The position numbers were made by a program, and so were the translations under genes. From positions 1,193,501-1,257,500 of the forward strand of contig NZ_NPZB01000001.1 of assembly GCF_002895945.1 (NCBI RefSeq): 64,000 nucleotides of DNA. Reading direction: 5' to 3'. This document shows, one piece after another, positions 17,506 to 26,733 of the stretch. Position 1 is the stretch's first letter; the number at the start of each line of letters is the position of its first letter. A model generated the notes under the pieces. The model had not been told where the DNA came from. It made no database searches and saw only the letters and a program-made list of their open reading frames with translations. This DNA comes from Solilutibacter silvestris (GTDB lineage Bacteria; Pseudomonadota; Gammaproteobacteria; Xanthomonadales; Xanthomonadaceae).

Positions 17506-18921
17506 ATGAATACGACAACGATGAATTCCGCGACCGATCCCGAGCCCTTGGAGGGCCAGACCAACACCACCGTCGATGCCAGCCTGTATCCCAAGGGCAG
17601 CCTCGACATTCTCTCCCGCGAGGAAGTCGCGCGCCTGCGCGATGCCTCCGCCGGCGGCATGCACGACCTGTTGCGCAAATGCGCGCTGGCGGTGCTGACC
17701 AGCGGCAGCGCATCGGACGACCCGCATCTCGCCAGCCGCAAATACGCCGACTTCGACATCCAGGTGCAGCAGCAGGATCGCGGCGTCCGCATCGAATTGA
17801 AGAACGCACCGGCGATGGCTTTCGTCGATGGCCACATCATCCGCGGCGTCGCCGACCTGTTGTTCGCGGTGGTGCGCGACATCGCCTGGACGGCGATGGA
17901 AATGGGCCCGGAAGACGCCCAGCAACTTGAGAATTCCGCCGACATCACCGACGCGGTGTTCCGCCTGCTGCGCCACGCACGCATGCTCCGCCACGGCGAC
18001 CCGAATTTGGTGGTGTGCTGGGGTGGTCATTCGATCAGTCGCGAGGAATACCTCTACACCAAGGAAGTCGGCTACGAGCTCGGCCTGCGTGGACTCGACA
18101 TCTGCACCGGCTGCGGTCCCGGCGCGATGAAGGGGCCGATGAAGGGCGCGACCATCGCGCATGCCAAGCAGCGTCGCACGAATCCGCGCTACATCGGCAT
18201 CACCGAGCCGGGCATCATCGCTGCGGAATCGCCGAATCCGATCGTCAACAACCTCGTCATCATGCCGGACATCGAGAAGCGCCTCGAAGCCTTCGTCCGC
18301 GTGGCGCACGGGATCATCGTGTTCCCGGGTGGCGCTGGCACCGCCGAGGAAATCCTTTACCTGCTCGGCGTGTTGTTGCGCGAGGAGAACGCTGGGCTGC
18401 CGTATCCGATGATCCTCACCGGGCCGAAGGATTCCGCCGCGTATTTCGAGGAGATCGATCGCTTCATCCGCCTGACACTGGGCGAGGACGCCACGAAGCA
18501 TTACCGCATCATCGTCGACGATCCGGAAGATGTCGCGCGCACGATGATCGCTGGCATTCGCAAGGTGCGCGAATACCGCATCGAGCATCGCGATTCGTTC
18601 TACTTCAATTGGTCGCTGGATATTCCGCTCGACCTGCAGCGCCCGTTCGACCCCACGCACGAAGCGATGGCTGCGCTCGATCTGCACCATGGTCGTCGTC
18701 CGCAGGATCTCGCCGCCGACCTGCGTCGCGCGTTCTCTGGGATCGTCGCCGGCAACGTCAAGGAAGCCGGCGTGCGTCGCATCCACGAACGCGGACCGTT
18801 CGAGATCCATGGTGACGCCGACATCATGGCCGCACTCGACGACATGCTGCGCAGCTTCGTGGAACAGCGGCGCATGAAGATTTCCGGCGAATACAACCCG
18901 TGTTATCGGGTTATTCGCTGA
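17506..18921 (+). CDS. ppnN: Pyrimidine/purine-5'-nucleotide nucleosidase, LOG family
   Basis: The protein has 471 residues. The central LOG domain contains the PGGAGTAEE motif (P274 to E282), which binds nucleotide phosphate and performs hydrolysis of the N-glycosidic bond in this family. The flanking N- and C-terminal extensions (DUF4478 and DUF3412-like) are those of PpnN/YgdH, a (p)ppGpp-responsive enzyme that releases free bases from nucleoside monophosphates. CTGCGPGAMKGPMKGA is also conserved. The ATG at 17506 lies seven bases after TAGAAT; ATG at 17521 is an alternative that would allow a short leader. The 3' end overlaps the convergent histidine kinase gene by 11 bases. Confidence 0.93.
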   Translation: MNTTTMNSATDPEPLEGQTNTTVDASLYPKGSLDILSREEVARLRDASAGGMHDLLRKCALAVLTSGSASDDPHLASRKYADFDIQVQQQDRGVRIELKNAPAMAFVDGHIIRGVADLLFAVVRDIAWTAMEMGPEDAQQLENSADITDAVFRLLRHARMLRHGDPNLVVCWGGHSISREEYLYTKEVGYELGLRGLDICTGCGPGAMKGPMKGATIAHAKQRRTNPRYIGITEPGIIAAESPNPIVNNLVIMPDIEKRLEAFVRVAHGIIVFPGGAGTAEEILYLLGVLLREENAGLPYPMILTGPKDSAAYFEEIDRFIRLTLGEDATKHYRIIVDDPEDVARTMIAGIRKVREYRIEHRDSFYFNWSLDIPLDLQRPFDPTHEAMAALDLHHGRRPQDLAADLRRAFSGIVAGNVKEAGVRRIHERGPFEIHGDADIMAALDDMLRSFVEQRRMKISGEYNPCYRVIR

Positions 18922-19936
18922 ACGGGATCCGCACCCGCGCGACGTAACGCTCGCCTTCGACGGCCGCACTGAAACCGCCGCCTGCCTCGCGCAGACGCGC
19001 GGTGACTGCGGCCTGCCCGACACGATGCCCGCGATCCCTGGGCGACGAGGATGGATCGGGCAGCGGATTGGTGATTTCCACCACGACATCGCGCGCTTCA
19101 TCGAAGACGCGGATGGTCACCACGCCGCCATCCATGCGCGGCTCGATGCCGTGATGAATCGCGTTCTCCACCAGGGGTTGGATCGATAGCGCCGGAAGCA
19201 ACATGTGCGGGAGTGTGTCGGGCGCATCCCATTCCACCTGCAAGCGCGGACCGAAACGCAGTTGTTCGATGTCGAGATAGCGACGCGCGAGGTCGAGCTC
19301 GTCCGCCAGCATGATCGAACGCGGGCCAGCCAGCGCCGCACGGAACAGATCGGCAAGATCGAGCAGCAATTGTTCGGCGGCATCGGGGCGCGCATGCACC
19401 AATGCGACACCGGTGTTGAGGGTGTTGAACAGGAAGTGCGGATCGACGCGGGCCTGCAGTGCCTGCAGCTCGGCCTGTTGTGTCTGCCACGCCGCGCGCT
19501 GGGCACTCCAGTGACTGCGCAATGCGAGCAGGCCGAAGGTGGACATGGAAAGCAGGCAGACATAGAAGCGCAGCGTGCCGACAAACCATGGTGCGCTTTG
19601 GTCAGCGAACACATCGCCAAATAGCGAACTGACTGATGCGCCCGACAGCAACGTCACCAGCAGCATCAAGGTCATCGCCAGGACGATCACTCCGCGCGCG
19701 CCGAACCCGGTCAACTTCGTGCGCAGCAGATACAGGCCACTGAGCGTGAACAACACCACCCACTGGATGGCGAACGAGGCCAGTCCGAATTTCACCAGCA
19801 CCGAGCCGCTGGCCAATGGCGAGCCGAGGGCGAGGATGATGGCCAGCAGCTCGCCAGCGGCAAAGATCGACAGCAGGGTGGCCGGCTGCCAGAGGATATC
19901 GATCGGGTGTTCGCTGGATGGGGATGTGCGGTCCAT
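18911..19936 (-). CDS. LytS/AlgZ-type sensor histidine kinase
   Basis: The protein has 341 residues. The N-terminal half contains four to five membrane helices. A His_kinase domain follows with phosphoacceptor H167 in ARVDPHFLFNTLN and the N-box-like LVENAIHHGIEP. A short C-terminal ATPase domain (ITNPLP, then GHRVGQAAVTARLREAGG) completes it. This layout matches AlgZ/FimS, which together with AlgR controls type IV pili and alginate in Pseudomonas. It is divergent from the minor pilin operon, which makes a pilus role plausible. No response-regulator gene is in the window, so it looks like an orphan or its partner lies elsewhere. Confidence 0.88.
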   Translation of the reverse strand: MDRTSPSSEHPIDILWQPATLLSIFAAGELLAIILALGSPLASGSVLVKFGLASFAIQWVVLFTLSGLYLLRTKLTGFGARGVIVLAMTLMLLVTLLSGASVSSLFGDVFADQSAPWFVGTLRFYVCLLSMSTFGLLALRSHWSAQRAAWQTQQAELQALQARVDPHFLFNTLNTGVALVHARPDAAEQLLLDLADLFRAALAGPRSIMLADELDLARRYLDIEQLRFGPRLQVEWDAPDTLPHMLLPALSIQPLVENAIHHGIEPRMDGGVVTIRVFDEARDVVVEITNPLPDPSSSPRDRGHRVGQAAVTARLREAGGGFSAAVEGERYVARVRIPFSE

Positions 19937-20040
19937 GGCCCATGCTACGACGCCGCGGAGCCGTTCAGCCGTCCGGAATCACCGCCTGTCAGCCAGACCG
20001 GCAGGGTAGGCGGGCCACGCGTAATGTGCCCGACGTGGAA

Positions 20041-20601
20041 ATGGGGATGGCCGAACGGATGGCGCGACAGATGATAAGACGGCGCGAGCGGGGCTTCACC
20101 CTGATCGAACTCATGGTGACAGTGGCGGTGCTGGCGATTGTTGCGGCCATTGCAGCGCCGAGTTTCACGCAATTGATCCTGAGGAGCCGCCTGACATCAA
20201 CGGCCAACGAAGTGGTGGCTGCGTTGCAGTTGGCGAGAATGGAGGCGATCCGTAGAAATGGCAGCACAGATGTGTGCCCTACCACGGATGGAAGCACATG
20301 CAGTGGCGCCAACTGGAGTCGTTTCATCGTGGTCTCTCATAAAGGAGGGGATCAGGTCGTTCGCGAAGTTGTCCTGGCTCAACAAGCAGTCGCGATTGGC
20401 AATGCCGATACGACTGCCGGTAGCAACAAAATCGGTTTTGGCGCCGACGGTTTTGCAATCGTTGGTGGGGGCAGGCAAGGTGGCGTTCTGGTCTGCATGC
20501 CAAAACTCCCGGCTGCCAGCAGCACTATGCAGATTGATGTGCAAGTCAGTCGTGTCACCGTGACCCCTTCAAATTCAGCCGTCGCAGGGTGTGCTCCGTG
20601 A
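20041..20601 (+). CDS. fimT: Minor pseudopilin FimT/GspH family
   Basis: The protein has up to 186 residues. The prepilin motif RGFTLIELMVTVAVLAIVAAIAAPSF is split by PilD between G and F, leaving a methylated phenylalanine. The soluble part has the GspH/FimT pattern with four cysteines. Starts at 20041, 20047, 20059 and 20071 are all in frame; the leader would be 9 to 19 residues long, and no strong Shine-Dalgarno separates them. First gene of the minor pilin operon: its stop overlaps the GTG start of pilV. In relatives FimT binds DNA during natural transformation; this is an analogy. Confidence 0.88.
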   Translation: MGMAERMARQMIRRRERGFTLIELMVTVAVLAIVAAIAAPSFTQLILRSRLTSTANEVVAALQLARMEAIRRNGSTDVCPTTDGSTCSGANWSRFIVVSHKGGDQVVREVVLAQQAVAIGNADTTAGSNKIGFGADGFAIVGGGRQGGVLVCMPKLPAASSTMQIDVQVSRVTVTPSNSAVAGCAP

Positions 20602-21047
20602 GCAAAATGCAGATATCGGCTCGCAGGCAAGCGGGCGTTGGAATGATCGAAGTAATGGTTGCAGTTCTGGTGCTCGCTATAGGCATCTTGGGTATTGCGG
20701 CGCTGCAGGCGATCACGCTGAAAAACGCGGGAAGTTCGGCAGAGCGCACGCAGGCGCTTGTCCACGTGTATGAGATGGGAGATGTGTTGCGTGCGAATCG
20801 TACACGGTTGACCGCTTTCGATACCGGTGGATACATGTGCAAGGCCGATGCGGTTGCGAGCACCGATCCAGTACTCAAGGATTGGCTCGACAGGTTGACG
20901 ACAGATGTGTCCCCGTCGGCCTGCGGAACCGTGTCCTGCAATGGTGGAACGCTGTGCGACGTCGGTGTTCGCTGGGACGACACACGTGGGACGGGCGGCT
21001 CGACGCCATCGGCATCGGGCGACATCCGTACAAACATCCAGATATGA
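20598..21047 (+). CDS. pilV: Minor pilin PilV
   Basis: The protein has 149 residues. The prepilin segment reads AGVGMIEVMVAVLVLAIGILGIAALQA, with G-M at the cleavage site instead of G-F, which is common for PilV. A C-terminal cysteine pair (CGTVSCNGGTLC) probably forms disulfides. A GTG at 20598 overlaps the fimT stop; GTG at 20589 and ATG at 20607 are alternatives. PilV, PilW, PilX and PilE form the priming tip complex with PilY1 in type IV pili. The stop overlaps the start of pilW. Confidence 0.9.
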   Translation: MSKMQISARRQAGVGMIEVMVAVLVLAIGILGIAALQAITLKNAGSSAERTQALVHVYEMGDVLRANRTRLTAFDTGGYMCKADAVASTDPVLKDWLDRLTTDVSPSACGTVSCNGGTLCDVGVRWDDTRGTGGSTPSASGDIRTNIQI

Positions 21048-22078
21048 ATATGCCTACAGAATTTTCTCGAAACAAGCAGGCAGGGTTCACGCTGATCGAA
21101 CTCATGGTTGCGCTCGTGCTGGGCCTGTTGGTCGTGGGTGCTGCTTCGGCATTGTTCCTGTCCAATCGGCGCACGTATGGGACAACGACTGCGGTCAACA
21201 GGATCCAGGAAAACGGCCGGGCTGCATTCGAATTCCTGTCGCGGGATCTTCGAGTTGCAGGTAGCAATCCCTGCAGCGCCAATATAGTGAACATGCTAGT
21301 CAACAGGATGTCCCCGCAATGGGCTGCCTGGAACCTGGGCTTGAGTGGAACCGAAGGTGGCGCGACGCCTGATTCCGTGACGGTGTATTACACCGACAGG
21401 ATTGCTGATCCTGCGAATCCAACCAGATCCGATCTTCTCATCAGCAGTCACGCCGATCCATTGGCTGATGTCCAAGTGGGTAGTTCGGGTGGAATTGCCG
21501 TCGGGGATGTGTTGATGGCTTGCACCCCGCAGGAATCGGTGATCTTTGCCGCGACTTCCATTCAACCCACCGCGATCAAACATGATGTCGGCACCCTAAA
21601 TGCAATGACCGCGTTCCAGACAGATCAAACCAAGGTGCTTTCGGGGGCGGGTACGGTCGGTTATTGCTTCACCAAGCCGGCAACTACGAATGTGAACTGC
21701 CTGGATGTTGGCGACGGGCCTGCCATGCTGGTTCGCCCGATTTCCGTGAGCTGGGCAATTGCAGCGAATACCAACGGCGGAAAATCGCTCTATCGCGCTG
21801 TCAGCAAAAATGGAGTGCAGATTTCCAATGATGAAATCGCGGCTGGCGTGAATGACATGCAATTGACCTATTTGCTGTCAGGCGCAACGAGCTTTGTCGA
21901 TGCGAACGCCGTGGCAGGACAATGGGGAACTGTGGATGCAATCAAACTGGTGCTGACACTGCAGCCTGAAGCTGGGGCATTGACGACGGGGGATCGCAAA
22001 GGCACGGGTGGACAGCTGCTGACACGCACGGTGTCGAGCACGATTTCCATCCGCAATCGCAAGGATATACGGGGATGA
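21044..22078 (+). CDS. pilW: Minor pilin PilW
   Basis: The protein has 344 residues. Prepilin motif QAGFTLIELMVALVLGLLVVGAA is followed by a long soluble domain that includes VNRIQENGRAAFEFLSRDLRVAG, a hallmark of PilW and related type II secretion pseudopilins. The start at 21044 shares an ATGA with the pilV stop; ATG at 21050 is also possible. It overlaps pilX by four bases. The acceptance of glutamate at position five after cleavage suggests normal assembly into the pilus. Confidence 0.92.
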   Translation: MNMPTEFSRNKQAGFTLIELMVALVLGLLVVGAASALFLSNRRTYGTTTAVNRIQENGRAAFEFLSRDLRVAGSNPCSANIVNMLVNRMSPQWAAWNLGLSGTEGGATPDSVTVYYTDRIADPANPTRSDLLISSHADPLADVQVGSSGGIAVGDVLMACTPQESVIFAATSIQPTAIKHDVGTLNAMTAFQTDQTKVLSGAGTVGYCFTKPATTNVNCLDVGDGPAMLVRPISVSWAIAANTNGGKSLYRAVSKNGVQISNDEIAAGVNDMQLTYLLSGATSFVDANAVAGQWGTVDAIKLVLTLQPEAGALTTGDRKGTGGQLLTRTVSSTISIRNRKDIRG

Positions 22079-22614
22079 ACAGGAATCTTCCGAATCGAAA
22101 CGAGCGTGGTGCAGCGTTGATCGTGGTGTTGATGTTGTTGGTGATCGTCACGTTGCTGGGACTGGTCGCCATGCGCGAGGCCATCTTGCAGGAGCGGATG
22201 GCGGGCTACACCATCGCGCGAGGCTATGCCTTTCAAGCTGCCGAGGAAGCGCTGAGGGTGGCCGAAGATTTCGCGAAAGGTCATCCGGCTATTCCGACAA
22301 GCGGCTGCAACAATGGCGTTTGTGCCACGCCAGCAACTGGGCAGGCTTCGCTCTATGAGACGCAATCCAGTTTCTGGACAACGGCTGGAAATTACCAGAA
22401 TGCGGCTGTCGACCCGAATGGCATCACGCCAAAATTCAGCCTTGAAGGATATGGGACGAAGAGTGCGAGCGGAACACTCGGCGACACATGTTTCGGTGAC
22501 GGCTGCGTCAACGCGGGGAGCACCGTACGCGCCCAGGTTTATCGGATCACGGTACTGAGCCAAGCCCCCAACGGGACCGAAGTGATGCTGCAATCCCTGT
22601 ATCAGGCACCATGA
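22075..22614 (+). CDS. pilX: Minor pilin PilX
   Basis: The protein has 179 residues. The N-terminus, ERGAALIVVLMLLVIVTLLGLVAMR, lacks the usual FTLIE sequence and instead matches PilX and GspK-type proteins, where alanine follows the cleaved glycine. QERMAGYTIARGYAFQAAEEALRVAE is the conserved helix in the family. Four cysteines lie in the soluble part. Stop and start codons overlap with both neighbours (pilW and pilY1), so expression is tightly coupled. Confidence 0.92.
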   Translation: MNRNLPNRNERGAALIVVLMLLVIVTLLGLVAMREAILQERMAGYTIARGYAFQAAEEALRVAEDFAKGHPAIPTSGCNNGVCATPATGQASLYETQSSFWTTAGNYQNAAVDPNGITPKFSLEGYGTKSASGTLGDTCFGDGCVNAGSTVRAQVYRITVLSQAPNGTEVMLQSLYQAP

Positions 22615-25600
22615 AAGTGGACTCTCCGATCATGAATAAAATCAAATCACGGATGCGCAACGCGGCGATTGCCTGCTGTATAACCCAGCTCGCGCTCCCG
22701 GTGAATGCGGCGACTTCGTTTCCCGACAATCCACTACTGAGTCAGAACAAGCGCATACCGCCCAACATCCTGATGGTGCTGGATGATTCCGGATCGATGG
22801 CCTGGGAATACATGCCGGACAAAGATCCCAATGGCGGCAGTTGGCCAACTTTTCTGAGGAAGAATCCGAACGTCAATCCGCTGGCCTACGATCCCCGCAA
22901 GGCCGACTACAAGCCGTGGATGACCTGGACAGGGGCGCGCCTGACTCTCGGGCAGTCCTACAGCGCAGTCTATGACGACGACACATTGGCGAAGACAGCC
23001 GATGACGTGGCATTGTCAACTGTTGCGGATCTCAGGAGCACAAGCAAAACCGTCTTGTTCTATTTGCCCAAGAGCACATCGGTTGCATCCGGAGATACAT
23101 CGCAATCCAATTATTACGAGTACTCGGTTAAATTCACGCAATCGAGTGGCATTTGGAGCGCGCCTGTCGTTAGGCAGTGCAGCTGGTCATCAGGGAGTAA
23201 TTCCTTTACTTCTGGCTGCGTAATAGTGGCCACGCCTGCGACTGCAAGCGTGACGGTATCTTCGCGCGCAACCTGGGATATCGAGCTTGCCAACTACGCG
23301 ACCTGGTATTCCTACCAGCGCACTCGCAACAAGATGGCCAAGGCTGGTGCAGCGGAAGGCTTCGGGAAGCTGGACGACAACTATCGTGTCGGCTTCGATA
23401 CGATCTGGAATCGTGACTGGAAAACGAATACGGACGGGAGTGGCGGAAATCCTAGTGGAAGTTCGCCTGCGCTTCCGATCCCAACAGGCGCAGGGCTGTT
23501 CTCTGGTGCAAACAGGCAGGCATGGTTCAATCAACTATTCTACAGTCAGGCATCCAACGGCACGCCGCTCAAGGGCGCCCTTCAGCGCGCCGGACGCTAC
23601 TATCAGACCAAGGCACCGTGGAACAGCGTTGACGACAAGGGTGCAGCAACCTATCTGGCGTGCCGTCAGGCGTTCACCATCCTGACCACCGATGGCTTCT
23701 GGAACGATTCTTCCGGATTCAACTCGATAGGGGACGTCGACGGCGCGAATGGTCCGGTCTACACCGCCACCGATGGCACGACCACGGGTGGCTACAAGGC
23801 GGGGCCGCCGTACAAGGATGGCGCGTCGGTGAGCTATTCCGACACGCTGGCCGATGTCGCCATGTATTTCTGGGAACACGATTTGCGCACCGACTTGCCT
23901 GATGCCGTACCAGCGACGACTCAGGATCCGGCGTTCTGGCAACACATGAGCACGTTTGCAATTTCCATCGGTGCCCAGGGCACGTTGAATCAGACCACCG
24001 ACTGGCCAAAGCTGCAGAAACAGCAGATCAATTGGCCTCAGCCAGTAGCAGATTCGCTGACCGCGATTGATGACCTTTGGCACGCAGCGGTCAACGGACA
24101 TGGCCAATTCACCCCCGCGACCAGCCCCGATATCTTTGCGCAGGCCTTGAGTAACGCATTGGGCAGCATCACGGGACGCACGGCCTCCGGTTCGAACCTG
24201 GCGTCCAATGGCCCGTATGCGACGACCAATTCATACAAATACAGCGCGATCTACCACAGCAGCCAGTACTGGGGCGACTTGCGTGCATTTCCTCGCAATG
24301 CCACCAACGTCGGATATTCAAGTACCCCGACATGGTTGTTGTCGACGGTGGTGAATGCGGATGCCAATTTCCTGACGCGGCCAGTATTGACATGGAATGG
24401 CAGCATGGGCGCCTCGTTCGTGGCAACCCATCTGGCGGATTCGACATTCGCACCCGCCGCGCGACCTCTGGTGACGGCGCCCGCCAATTTGAACTATCTG
24501 ATCGGTGATCGCACCAACGAAAGCCTGCTGCCGGATGTGTATCGCAAACGACAGCTGTCTCCGATCGGCGATATCGTCGATTCGACCCCGGTCTTCGTCA
24601 ACGACAGCGGCTACCTGTTCGTCGGCGCGAACGATGGCATGCTTCACGGCATCGATTCCAGAACGGGAAAGGTGGGGTTTTCCTACGTTCCTGCCGGCAT
24701 CAATTTCAGCGACATGGCCAGCTTGAGCGATCCGGCGTACACCCACAAATTCTTCGTCGACGGGCAGTTATACGTCAGCAAGATACAGAACGCGGGCGAC
24801 AAGAATTATCTGGTGGGTACCTTGGGCCGTGGTGGGCGCGGCGTGTTTGCGCTGGACGTGAGCACTCCCACGAGCGCGGGTATGACAGCAAGCAAGGTGT
24901 TGTGGGACAAGAGTTTCCAGACGGGCGCAGCAGGCGCTGTCGCCGATATGGGGTATGTGTTGGGTTCCCCGACCATCAAGAAGGGTCAGGATGGCAAGAC
25001 GATCGCGCTCGTCCCGAATGGAATCGAGAGCGATTCGGGAAAAGCGGCCCTCTTCATGTATGACATGACGACAGGAACTTCTACTGAGTTGGTTGCGGAT
25101 GCGGGTTCCGGCAACGGATTGATGACGCTGGAGACAGCCGACCTGGACGGTGATGGGAAGATCGATCTGGTTTATGGCGGCGACTTGAAAGGCAACCTGT
25201 GGCGCTGGGATCTGCGCGTGGCCACCCCGACGGCTGTGAAATTGTTCACGGCAACAAGTCCGTCCCCGGCCGGGAACTTGCAGGCAATCACTGGTGGCAT
25301 CACGGTGGCCCGCGAAGGATCGACAGGAAACATCTTCGTGGCTTTTGGCACGGGGCGCTTGATTTCCAGTGGCGACTTGCCGTGGGATACGACCAATGCC
25401 GGTCAGCATGCCGATACCCAGTCGATTTACGGACTCATCGACAATCTCGCGTCAGATTCGACGGCGACCATCAGTGGTCGCGCCCAACTGAAGCAGCGTA
25501 CTTTCCCCTACACCGGGACAGATAGCGCAGGCCATGCCGCACGCAGCCCGGAGGTCTACTCGGCGCTTCCCTCTGGAGTACGTGGCTGGTATATCGATCT

Positions 25601-26087
25601 GGGGGTCCCCACTCCGTTTGCGAACGGGGAGCGCGTGATCAGTGCACCGGTGATTGACGGGCGTGTGCTGGCGATCAACAGCATGTGGCCCAAGCAGGCC
25701 AGCAGTGACTGCAATTCCTCGGCGGGCGACGGATACCAGAATGCGTTCGATGTCTTTACCGGAACCAATCCGTCTATTACCGGAGATGCGGGTGGGACTT
25801 ACGGCTATTTCGACATCAATGGCAATAGCCAGAAGGACGACAAGCTGGCCAGTTACGTGAATGCAAGTGGACAGGTTGTAACCGGATCTCCAACGGGTTC
25901 TGCCGGCGCCGACGGTTTCGTCGGGTCCGTATCGAACGGCGGTGCGCCTGGCAAAGCGGATGTTTCAGACCAAGATGTGTGCGTCCAGCAGGATAATGGA
26001 CAGCTGGTGTGTACAAAGAAGAATCAACCCGGCGGGACAGCACACCCGGAACGTCTCATTTGGCGGGAGTTGATCAACCATGGCTGA
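22611..26087 (+). CDS. pilY1: Type IV pilus tip adhesin PilY1
   Basis: The protein has 1158 residues. A hydrophobic signal (AAIACCITQLALPVNAA) ends near residue 34; internal ATGs at codons 8 and 15 could give shorter leaders. A VWA-like region starts at once, with the MIDAS motif D58-x-S60-x-S62. The C-terminal half is a beta-propeller (SPIGDIVDSTPVFV, VGANDGMLHG, LGRGGRGVFALDV). It has an EF-hand-like calcium loop D844-x-D846-x-D848-x-K850-x-D852, as in Pseudomonas PilY1, where calcium binding controls pilus retraction. It probably sits at the pilus tip with the minor pilins encoded around it. Confidence 0.95.
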   Translation: MKVDSPIMNKIKSRMRNAAIACCITQLALPVNAATSFPDNPLLSQNKRIPPNILMVLDDSGSMAWEYMPDKDPNGGSWPTFLRKNPNVNPLAYDPRKADYKPWMTWTGARLTLGQSYSAVYDDDTLAKTADDVALSTVADLRSTSKTVLFYLPKSTSVASGDTSQSNYYEYSVKFTQSSGIWSAPVVRQCSWSSGSNSFTSGCVIVATPATASVTVSSRATWDIELANYATWYSYQRTRNKMAKAGAAEGFGKLDDNYRVGFDTIWNRDWKTNTDGSGGNPSGSSPALPIPTGAGLFSGANRQAWFNQLFYSQASNGTPLKGALQRAGRYYQTKAPWNSVDDKGAATYLACRQAFTILTTDGFWNDSSGFNSIGDVDGANGPVYTATDGTTTGGYKAGPPYKDGASVSYSDTLADVAMYFWEHDLRTDLPDAVPATTQDPAFWQHMSTFAISIGAQGTLNQTTDWPKLQKQQINWPQPVADSLTAIDDLWHAAVNGHGQFTPATSPDIFAQALSNALGSITGRTASGSNLASNGPYATTNSYKYSAIYHSSQYWGDLRAFPRNATNVGYSSTPTWLLSTVVNADANFLTRPVLTWNGSMGASFVATHLADSTFAPAARPLVTAPANLNYLIGDRTNESLLPDVYRKRQLSPIGDIVDSTPVFVNDSGYLFVGANDGMLHGIDSRTGKVGFSYVPAGINFSDMASLSDPAYTHKFFVDGQLYVSKIQNAGDKNYLVGTLGRGGRGVFALDVSTPTSAGMTASKVLWDKSFQTGAAGAVADMGYVLGSPTIKKGQDGKTIALVPNGIESDSGKAALFMYDMTTGTSTELVADAGSGNGLMTLETADLDGDGKIDLVYGGDLKGNLWRWDLRVATPTAVKLFTATSPSPAGNLQAITGGITVAREGSTGNIFVAFGTGRLISSGDLPWDTTNAGQHADTQSIYGLIDNLASDSTATISGRAQLKQRTFPYTGTDSAGHAARSPEVYSALPSGVRGWYIDLGVPTPFANGERVISAPVIDGRVLAINSMWPKQASSDCNSSAGDGYQNAFDVFTGTNPSITGDAGGTYGYFDINGNSQKDDKLASYVNASGQVVTGSPTGSAGADGFVGSVSNGGAPGKADVSDQDVCVQQDNGQLVCTKKNQPGGTAHPERLIWRELINHG

Positions 26088-26568
26088 CATTCATTCAAGC
26101 TGCATTGTTGATTGCCGTGACCTGAAATACGCCATGACTTCTTCTGAATTGAGAGAGCAGAATGGTTTTACACTGATCGAATTGATGGTCGTGGTAGCGA
26201 TTATCGCGATTCTTGCCGGGATCGCGTACCCGAGTTACATCGAGCACGTGAAGAAAACACGCCGTTCGGCCGCCGCCGCATGTTTGATGGAACGCGCTCA
26301 ATTCATGGAGCGTTTCTATACCACCAACATGGCGTACGACAAGGATACGGGCAACACCCCAGTGGCGATTCCAGTTTCAGGGTGTGTAACCGATTTGGCT
26401 GCCTTCTACACATTTGGTGCGCCCTCGAATCTCGCGCCGTCGACATTCACCCTGACTGCCACCCGGGCGGGGGCACAATCGAGCGATGCATGCGGCGATT
26501 TGAGTATCAATCAAGCGGGCACCAAATCAGTGGCTAACGGAAGCATGCCCGTGGCGCAGTGTTTCTGA
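26080..26568 (+). CDS. pilE: Minor pilin PilE-like
   Basis: The protein has 162 residues. Prepilin motif NGFTLIELMVVVAIIAILAGIAYPSY is followed by YIEHVKKTRRSAAAACLMERAQFMERFY, which is typical of PilE-type minor pilins, and two conserved cysteine pairs. The ATG at 26080 has GGGAG ten bases upstream and overlaps the pilY1 stop, but gives an unusually long 29-residue leader; ATG at 26134 would give a normal 11-residue leader without a clear ribosome site. It is the last gene of the operon and is followed by a terminator. Confidence 0.9.
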   Translation: MADIHSSCIVDCRDLKYAMTSSELREQNGFTLIELMVVVAIIAILAGIAYPSYIEHVKKTRRSAAAACLMERAQFMERFYTTNMAYDKDTGNTPVAIPVSGCVTDLAAFYTFGAPSNLAPSTFTLTATRAGAQSSDACGDLSINQAGTKSVANGSMPVAQCF

Positions 26569-26595
26569 CTTAATCCAGTTATCGCGTATCCAAGG

Positions 26596-26622
26596 CCCCG
26601 CCATCGGCGGGGTTTTGTTTTG
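26596..26622 (+). terminator. Rho-independent terminator of the minor pilin operon
   Basis: CCCCGCC and GGCGGGG form a seven-base-pair stem with an ATC loop, followed by TTTTGTTTTG. It lies 28 bases after the pilE stop. Confidence 0.9.
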
Positions 26623-26733
26623 TCGCGGCGCAACAGCGCAGGGCTTTCCGCATCATCCTGACCCAGTTGCACATTCCCCCCACATGCATGACGCTATGGC
26701 CAACGCCATTACCCCAATGCCACGGGAGAGTTC

